Shown piece after piece: positions 56,525 to 64,000 of a DNA stretch of 64,000 nt (position 1 is its first letter; each line of letters starts with the position of its first letter). Source of the stretch: Takashimella koratensis (Eukaryota; Basidiomycota; Tremellomycetes; Trichosporonales; Tetragoniomycetaceae); NCBI GenBank assembly GCA_003116875.1, contig BCKT01000009.1, positions 868,001 to 932,000 on the forward strand, given 5' to 3'. A program made the translations under genes and the position numbers. Under the pieces are notes generated by a model. That model had not been told where the DNA came from. It saw only the letters and a program-made list of their open reading frames with translations, and did no database searches.

Positions 56525-58171
56525 TCAGATGCCATTTGTATAAGGAACCTCGTGGAAGAGGTACGACTAGAAGCAAGGAGACAAGTCAGCAAAAGTGTTC
56601 CATCCCCCATACCGCCCAACTCGCTGCGCTCGTCTGCTCGTGCGTTACTCACGACTGATTCTCCAAAGTGTGACCGCCTGATCGTCTCTGCCAGGACGGG
56701 GCTAACATCAACGACCTCGATCTTCTCACATTTCGCCACGTTCTCCCCCTGTGGGATTGTGTTTGTAATCACGAGTTTCTCCATCCCGCACTCTGCGATG
56801 ACTTTGAGTGCGGGGCCTGACAAGATTCCGTGAGTGACGAACGCGTATACTTTGGTAGCTCCAGCTTCGAGGAGGTTCTTAGCTGCCAAGCCAAGGGTAC
56901 CGCAGGTGTCCGCCATGTCGTCGACGAGAATGGCGACTTTACCGGTAACGGAACCGACAAGGACCATACGAGAGACTTCGTTGGCCTTCTTGCGCTCCTT
57001 GTGGAAGAGCGCAAAGTCGACATTGAGTCGGTCCGCGATGGACGTGGCCCTAGCAAGCAAGGGTTTAGCGGGAGTACTGATAAAGGTAAAATTCGGGCTC
57101 ACCGCTTGGCACCACCAGCATCAGGGGAGACAATCACGACGTTGGCAACGTCAATGTGGTCGCGGATGTACTGAACCATGGAGGGTTCGGCGTAGAGCTG
57201 GAGAAAGAGTCAGTCGCTACTCGCTAATATTTAAGTTTGCCATTGTGGTTGAGACAGTGATACCCACGCTGTAGTCGGTCAGCTTCAGCCTCTGCTCGTT
57301 TCCTGCTGCAATCTCAACTCACTTGTCAACCGGGACGTCGAAGAATCCCTGAATCTGCGACGCGTGCAAGTCCATCGTCTGTACAGAGTCAGCTTGATCC
57401 CTTCTATCTCTAGCTGTCCATCATCCTCCTCTTCTTCAGTCTGGCCCGCCTTGCCAAGCTTTCCGCTATCATATTACCAAACCCTAAACCCCTCACTCAC
57501 GATAACGTGGTCACACCCAGCCTCACGAAGCATGTTCGCAACCAACTTTGCCGTGATCGGTGCCCGACTCTTATCCTTCTTATCCTGCCTTGCGTAGAAG
57601 AAGTGCGGGATGATGGCGGTAACTCGACGCGCGGAGGCAATCTTGCATGCGTGGATCATGATGCAGAGTTCCATGAGAGAGGTGTTGACGGCTCCCGCGC
57701 CCTAAGCCCGTCAGCAATTGGAGCCTGAAATACACCAGGAGGAGAGGTCGGGGCCGAGGAAAAATATCTTGGTGGTGTGTGTAGTATGGGAAAGCAATGG
57801 GAGGAAGAAGCAAAGACGTACAGTGTTCAGGATGTAGACGTCATAGTCGCGAACACTCTCAATGATGGTGACTTTTGTCTCGCCAGATGGAGGTTGTTGC
57901 ACGTCGGCGCGAGCGAGAGGGATTCGTAGTCTGTCGCGGTGGTCAGCTGAAGGTTTACATTCTTGTCATGCCAGCTGTAGCCTACCTCTTGGCGATGAGC
58001 TGCGCGAGCTCCGGGTGAGACGACCCTGATTTGCGTCAGCAAGGGGGTTTTCAAGCATTGTTCGAGATGGAGGTGAGAAGCTGACATGGGGAGAGGGGAA
58101 GGAGTCAAGAGATAGTTGAGACCAGACTCACCGCTGAAGAGCTTGATAGAGGAGTAAGCTGCCGAGGCCAT
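56525..58171 (-). CDS. PRS: Ribose-phosphate pyrophosphokinase (PRPP synthetase)
   Basis: Makes PRPP from ribose-5-phosphate and ATP for nucleotide, histidine and tryptophan synthesis. Nine exons: 58171-58132, 58025-57986, 57930-57822, 57701-57501, 57378-57323, a single base at 57268, 57197-57103, 57049-56653, 56566-56525. Total 981 nt, 326 residues (human PRPS1 has 318). Motifs: [11 protein letters not shown], the flexible-loop region [16 protein letters not shown], the Mg-ATP site [18 protein letters not shown], and the PRPP-binding loop [13 protein letters not shown]. The C-terminus is GESVSYLF. Between PVD and LYAEP the Asn codon is split over three exons as AA, C and nothing. Without the single C exon the frame breaks and stops at 57136-57134. 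The paralogue number (yeasts have several PRS genes) is unknown. Confidence 0.93.
57268..57268 (-). other. Predicted one-nucleotide exon in PRPP synthetase
   Basis: The minus strand reads ...CTGACCGACTACAG-C-GTGGGTATCAC.... The upstream intron (57322-57269, 54 nt) has donor GTGAGT, a CTGAC branch site and acceptor TACAG. The downstream intron (57267-57198, 70 nt) has donor GTGGGT, a CTGAC branch site and acceptor CCAG. The single C completes AA to AAC (Asn), giving the family sequence VDNLYAEP. Confidence 0.75.
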
Positions 58172-61100
58172 GGTGGATGGGCTGTATCTGTCCCTTTGTG
58201 AGCGGTGAGAGGTTGGCTGGTGGGGTCGGAGAGTCGGGACAGAGTCAAGATGGGTAGGGAGTGGGGAGTGGGGAGTGGGGAGTGGGGAGTGGGACGCAGG
58301 AAGTCAGAGCTGGGTCTAGTGTATGCTACGGTGTGCTGCCCCTCGAGGCCTATGGGTACATGTCTTGGTCGAGGTGAGGTGAGGAGGAGGAGGTAGGGAC
58401 CGAGGTGAGGCAGGGAAGGGAGGATGTTGTACGGTGTAATGAAAAATTCGCCCCGCTCAAGTCCGGTAATAGAGTCGTACGGTGGAGAGTAATCTAAACC
58501 CACCCGTTGGCTGTGGCTCTCCCTCCAGGACCAGGCGGAGGGAATGGTTTGATAGCGTCTGTCGATTTAAATGACGTGTGCGAACACGGACAGTAGAGCA
58601 TCGTCATCTTGCCCGGTGGCCAAGGCGGTTTCTTGTTTCAGCGCAACGAGTAGTAGTGGGATGGACAAGAGCAACAATCGGGCGACGAGCAAGAGAGCAA
58701 GTGACGGGTCGACGAGTATGACGGGCAGAACGGCAGCGAAGGGCGACAGATACATTGTTCAGTCTATATACTTCAAACGCTGGGATTGCATTTTTTTCCT
58801 CATTCACACGACCATACACAACCACACTACCTCTGATTATTCCAGATACAGTAGACGTCGTGGCGCGAATGATCATCTATCCCTTTGACACCAAACTCGT
58901 TACATGAATCAGCAAGGTAGTTTAGGTGTCCAGAAATCTCGGACTGCGACTCGTCGAGCGAGGGTCAAGGACAAGAACGTGTGTGAGCGCGTTCAAAGTC
59001 CAAAGGAGGTCGTGAGGTAAGGAGGTGGAAGAGACGCGCGTAAGAGATGATGGTGGGAACGGGCGCGGGTCGGTCAAAGTGAGCCGTGGAAGGGCGGGGG
59101 AAACAGGGGGTGGAGGGGGGGAGGGGCGTGGAGTCAACGGGGCGAACGGGGCTGATGGGGAAGGAGGCGAGGGGATGAGAATAGATCGACCCGAAGTAAG
59201 GAGTCAGTCAACAGAGGTCAACGCCGTCAGCAATGTCGTGTCGTGTCGTGTGTCAGACGCAGTCCGGGACCCTCTTTTTCGCGTTTCTGATGATGACAAG
59301 GGCAGTTAAGCGAGTGTCAAAGGGGGTGGGGGTGGGGTGGGGTAAGGAGGAGACCAGGGATAGCGAGGTAGAGAGTGTCGGCGGTAGCCGGCGGTATAGG
59401 ACGTCGGGGAGTGACTAGAACCAATTGAAGAGGGAGAGGGGAGAGAGGGGGAAAGGAGAGAGAGGGAGAAGAGAGGGTAGTGGCAGCAGGTCGGGCGCGA
59501 AGGGAACGCTCGTCCGTTGCCCGTTTTCCCGAATATGGAGTCGAGTGATGGGAAGTTTTTAACAGGAATGGGAAGAAGATGACGAGCGAGGAGGACAGAA
59601 TGAGCGAGGTATGGGGTGGGCTGGAGCAGGTGGAGTGATGTGAAGAAGGCATAGGAGTGGAAGACATGTGTGAGGTTTGATGAGCGTGAGGACCGAAGAC
59701 AAGGGAGATGAGTGCGGACATGAGAGGTCGGACAGCGGTCCTGGTGGTGGTGGAGGTGGTGGTCCGCGTTTCAACACGGGCTCGTCATTGAGCCGAGCCG
59801 AATAAAACCAAGTTCCAGATCCGAACAGAACACTTTGGATTCCACGGACAAGCTCAGAATCGTCCCCTGGGCGTGCTGGGCGTGCTGAGCATTGGGCAAA
59901 TACAGTACATACAGTACAGTATGATGAAGGCACGACTTGAAACCAAGCCACATCTGGACTTTTCAACTCAAGGAACAAACTCTGAACGACGGTCCAAACG
60001 AATGGGTGGATTGAGGAGTGCTGTACAGTATTGGGTGTTTAGGTCGGCACCTGGGGTTTGGAGTACGATTGCTGCTCCCCAGCGCCAGAGGCCGGAAGCA
60101 ATTGCCCCTGCGTCGTTGAAAGTGTCAGCATCAACGACGACGACGAGGCCTCACGACGATGACAACGACGGTGGTGGCTGCCTTTTTGGGCTTGTTTACA
60201 TCCCGGATCTCCACCCATCCGACAGACCATCGTTATACCGCAAAGTAGAAACCCAATCTCCACTCTGTTTAATCCCTTTCACGGCACCCAAGTAAAAATG
60301 ACGTCTCATCGGATGGACCGGGTCGATATTTGTTTACGTTGTTTTTTTTTTTTCATTATGGGTTGGTACTGAAAAAGTGACCACCGGATCGTCATTCGAC
60401 AGTCACCGTGGATGAAGGGAGAGTAATTAGGGGCGTCTGGGGTAGAGAAGGAGAAGATGACGGTCGAGAAGAGCAGAAGATGAGAGTGAGGGACAAGGTC
60501 AGAGGGAAGTGAGAGGGAGAGCATGGCCTGTGCGGGGAAAGGGGGCAATCAATGACTCAGAGGGAGGTGCAATCGTTGATTGTTTGGTCCCTCTCCCTCT
60601 CCCTCGGTCGCTGTCCCGGTGCCTCCTCCGCCTTCCCCTGTCCATTTCCATTTTCAATATCCAACATGACTCTGTCTCTGACTCTGCTCCGTTCCTGCCC
60701 TTTGACCCGGAGGCACGCGCAGGTGGTAGGCCCAAGACCACTGGCCTCCTTCCCCCCCCCCGGCCAGGTCCCCCTGCGCCCCCCCTTCCCCGTGCCGAGA
60801 GTGATCAAGAGGTCCGAGCGAGTTTCAGTAATGTCAACATCGTACCAGCTGACCCACGACTGACTCTGAACCCCGTATCCCTCCCCCTCTACCCCCGACT
60901 CCATCCTCCCCTCCTCCCCTCCTCCCCTCCTCCCCTCCTCCCTCCTCCTTCCTCGCCATCGTCTCCATCTTCGTCCTCGTCTTGTTTGTCTTCATCCTTC
61001 TTTCTTATTCTCACTCTCATTCTCATTCTTTATACCCAATCACGCCGACTCCGACTCTCCAACTGTTGACGACACACACACTCATTTGATACCCCCGCCT

Positions 61101-61338
61101 CCTCCTTCTCGACATCCTCAACCCCCTCCATCCCGACCTTGGGCATTCGAGATCTCTTCGCAGCAGCTAAGATCAACCAACCCGACCCAATTGATCATAC
61201 ACATAGTCTAGTCCTCCGACCACACGACCGACCGCACAACGCCAGGCGCTCGCCTGGTCATATACCCATCTCCTATAATCCCCAGAACACCCGCTCATAA
61301 TCGCCCTTATCCCTACTTGTCGTTAATCGCTTTTCACG
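58172..61338. promoter_or_regulatory. 3.2-kb intergenic region, G-rich repeat near PRS start
   Basis: No gene is supported. At 58259-58292 the unit GTGGGGA is repeated about five times (GTGGGGAGTGGGGAGTGGGG...). This gives at least four GGGG runs able to form a G-quadruplex, 90-120 bp upstream of the PRS start. At about 60895-60950 a (CTCCC)n-like pyrimidine tract lies upstream of the GH71 gene. One minus frame at 58567-58755 is hydrophobic but lacks context and I do not call it. Confidence 0.5.
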
Positions 61339-63842
61339 ATGTTGGTCCTACCTCTTGTCCTTGGCGGGCTGGCTGTCCAGGCTGTCGGTGCGAGCTCACA
61401 CCGGTCCTCACGGCGTCACCGACACATCCACCCTGTCTCCAACTCTCGTTCCGAACCCAATTCCACCACCACCACCGACACTACCACCGACACTTTTCCC
61501 CAAACACACTTGTCCACCCGGAGCGTAGGCGAATGGTCATACCAAGGTTGTCGACTCGACAGCCTCACCCGAATCCTCTCATCCACCGTCGTCGAAAACT
61601 CCGCCATGCTCCCAGCTCGCTGCATCTCTTATTGCGGAGGACTCAACTATACCTACGCCGGAGTGGAGAATGGGACAAGTTGTTTTTGTGGCGCGAGTTT
61701 AGGGATCGGCGCTCAAGTGCTGGATGATGCACTGTGTGAGACACCTTGTGGTGGTGGAGGGCTAGGTTGCGGGTGAGTACTTGTTGGCATGAAGGTTAAA
61801 GGGGAGAGGATGGGGGAGAGAAGTGCTTGGTACTAGCGAGAAGTGCTGACGACTTTAACAGTGGTGCGTGGGCTCTGTCCCTGTGGTACCGATCCGCCCC
61901 ACTCCCTGTTCAGACGGCGACTTCCTCCATCATCTCTTCCTCTTCGGACTCTGGTTCCTCTTCCCAATCCTCCATCTCTTCCGCTCCTTCATCATCCATC
62001 ACCACCGCCTCGTCTTCCCTCTCCTCCACGCTCTCTTCATCCACCACCACCACCTCCGCCTCCTCTTCCTCCACTTCCTCCATCTCTTCCTCTGCATCCA
62101 ACTTCCCACCTATCGCCGGATCCGGATCGACCAAATACGTCTGGGCGCACCACATCGTCGGGAACACCTACAGCTACGATTACGGTGCTTGGCTCTCGGA
62201 TGTGTATACAGCCTACGAGGCAGGGATCGATGGGTTTGTGTTGAATGTAGGGACAGATTCGTGGCAGCCTAGTCAGGTGGCCAACGCCTACGCAGCGGCT
62301 GCAGCGAGTGGGACGGGGTTTAAGATGATGTTGAGCTTTGATATGAGCGTTTTCGGATGTTCAGATGTCTCTAGGTGAGTTGGGCTGCACTGGAGTCTGA
62401 CGTGGGAGTTTGCGAGGAGGGGAAGCGAGGAGCAGAAAGGAGAGGAAGGAGCATGATCATGTCTACCTAGATAGCTACTTACACTTTCACCGCAGTGTGT
62501 CCACACTCCAATCTTACCTCTCACTCTACCTCTACCACTCAGCCGCCGCAACCGTCAACTCTCAACCTGCCGTAACCACTTTCTCCGGCGGCGACTGCAC
62601 TTTTGGTACCTCTAGCGTCAACGCCGGCTGGGCCTCTGTCTTTGGGTCCAACGCAAACGCGATCTACTTTATGCCAGATTACAATACCGACCCTACGACA
62701 CTGAGCGGTCAATCGATCCAGGCAGAAGTTAATTGGGGGGCCGCTTGGCCCACTGGTGCGACCGATATCGATACCAGTACGGATACGTATTATATGGGAT
62801 TACTCGGGTCCAAGGGTTACGTGGCGACTATCTCGCCTTTATTTAATACGCATTTATCGTACAAGGTAAGCACAAGAGCGAAAAGCAAAGCGATTCGAGA
62901 GATGGTGACGGAGTAAAGGGAAAAAAGTGAAAGGTGGAAGATAGCAAAGGACATAGCTGATGTCAATGATTCAGAACTGGATTTATCGCAGCGACGACTT
63001 CCTCTTCAGTATGCGCTGGGAACAAGTCCTTTCCATGCGCGACAGAATTGACCAAGTAGAGGTAGTCGTAAGTACCGAGGGGTTCAGATGTGCAAAGTGG
63101 TCAAAATGAGTCGTGACTAATACCTTTATGTTATTGGGTTGGACAGTCGTGGAACGACTATGGAGAATCGCATTATATTGGACCGATCGAGGGGTCTCTA
63201 CCTTCTGGATCAGAGCAATACGTGGACAACTGTAAGCGGCGTCTCTTCCTTTCGACCTCGCGGGGTCACTGCCCCACTTCATCTGCCACTGTCTTCACGC
63301 TACACGCCTCTATTGTCCCCTGCTAACCCGACTCAGTCCCCCACAGCGATCTGCTCTCTCTCAACAACTTCTACGCCCAAGCGTGGAAGACCGGTTCTTA
63401 CCCTACCGTCACGGCCGACGCAGCATGGATCATGGCCCGACCTCACCCTGCGTCGGCGGTCGCTTCGGCTGACCCATATGGACTACCTAACAACGCCGCT
63501 TACACGACGGACAACTTTTACACCCAAGTCCATCTCACCTCTGCTGCCTCCGTGACGCTCTGCGCAGGGTCGTCATGTCAGACTTGGCAAGGCGTGACAG
63601 GTATCAATAGGTTCTCACTGCCTATGGTCGTAGGTCAAGGGATTGGGGTTTGGGTGAACAGGAATGGGAAGAATACGGTAAGCGTTGTACCTAATTTCAC
63701 ATTTAATGGAAGCCCGACGGAATATAATTTCAGTGAGTACATGGGCGTCGAGAAGAAGGGGTGAAGAAGTGGTCAGGAAAGGGATAAGAGGAAGTGGACA
63801 GTTGTTGACAAACTTGCAGACTACCTGATTCAGTCGTCTTAA
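61339..63842 (+). CDS. Secreted WSC-domain alpha-1,3-glucanase (GH71)
   Basis: Mutanase-type enzyme that hydrolyses alpha-1,3-glucan of fungal cell walls. Seven exons join in frame (61339-61772, 61862-62374, 62496-62865, 62975-63067, 63147-63231, 63337-63732, 63820-63842), giving 637 residues. A signal peptide (MLVLPLVLGGLAVQAVGA) precedes a Thr-rich stretch. A WSC carbohydrate-binding domain follows at about residues 65-150 (EWSYQGC, MLPARCISYCGGLNYTYAG, CFCG). A Ser/Thr-rich linker of ~75 residues is likely heavily O-glycosylated. The GH71 domain starts near KYVWAHHIVGNTYSYDYGAW and contains GIDGFVLNVG, MMLSFDMS, MPDYN and SWNDYGES. It ends with a strand-rich C-terminal part with a CAGSSCQTW loop. 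It could act in wall remodelling or in attacking other fungi (inference). The last exon has only seven codons. Confidence 0.92.
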
Positions 63843-64000
63843 AAAGGAAAGGTTGAGGCTTCTGCACGGTATGGAGGCAGAGCTCTGGTCCAAGCAATCA
63901 ATCAACTACTACTTTTTTTCATGGACATTCCATATCTCTCCCGGGCACACTTGTCTCTACCTCTATACCTCTCTCCTTTTGGACCTCTTGGTCTCTTTGG

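Noticed and set aside
57198..57322. Single 125-nt intron in the PRPP synthetase between PVD and LYAEP
   Set aside because: It leaves AA joined to CTC, shifts the frame and reaches TGA at 57136-57134, inside the conserved domain. A 13-nt exon (CGTGGGTATCACT) would also fit the frame but needs a poor GTCTCA donor and inserts four residues into an invariant region.
58567..58755. Hydrophobic 62-residue minus-strand frame resembling a membrane peptide
   Set aside because: Arises from antisense of Ser/Ala-rich codons, has no promoter or splice context, and lies in a region without other coding signal.

Overview
The window is nuclear DNA of a fungus, most likely a basidiomycete yeast or yeast-like fungus. 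Most conserved genes are split by many short introns (about 30 to 90 nt) with GT..AG ends and CTGAC/CTAAC-like branch sites. Intergenic regions are short to moderate, and codons favour C or G at the third base. A Tremellomycetes-like source is an inference, not proven. The sequence carries several long poly(C)/poly(G) tracts, and one has a 10-N assembly gap inside it.

Layout. 1-7.6 kb: two multi-exon genes of unknown function on the minus strand, one with an RGG/proline-rich N-terminus. 8.7-12 kb: a secreted GH18 class III chitinase and a single-pass membrane protein with a PPPY tail. 12.4-16.9 kb: NAD-dependent glycerol-3-phosphate dehydrogenase and a glycerol-3-phosphatase-like HAD enzyme, head to head; together they make glycerol from DHAP. 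17.9-19.9 kb: a tandem pair of small paralogous genes. 20.1-26.1 kb: two spliceosome genes head to head, PRP2 (DEAH helicase) and PRP19 (U-box/WD40). 26.2-29.2 kb: an SH3-domain protein and a secreted aldose 1-epimerase.

29.9-41.9 kb: a 12-kb tandem array of about eight related, mostly intronless genes for ~250-residue proteins of no family I recognise. At least two copies are broken, one has a displaced start, and promoter segments are duplicated with the genes. This is the main candidate for something undescribed.

42-45.1 kb: an F-box-like/leucine-rich-repeat protein. 46.0 kb: an intron-containing tRNA-Val. 46.7-47.2 kb: an unrecognised gene with an apparent frameshift in a GA repeat. 49.2-52 kb: a Ytp1-type multipass membrane protein with a C42 tract in an intron. 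54.8-55.6 kb: a small single-pass protein ending in KKLA. 56.5-58.2 kb: ribose-phosphate pyrophosphokinase, whose reading frame can only be closed by a one-nucleotide exon. 61.3-63.8 kb: a WSC-domain GH71 alpha-1,3-glucanase.

Three themes recur. Cell-wall and sugar enzymes are secreted (GH18, GH71, aldose epimerase). Two pairs of functionally linked genes share divergent promoters (glycerol synthesis and splicing). Exon structure is unusual (1-nt and 5-nt exons, an 11-nt first exon, a 29-32-nt intron with a NAGNAG acceptor). All exon models were derived by eye from reading frame and splice signals, without transcript data.
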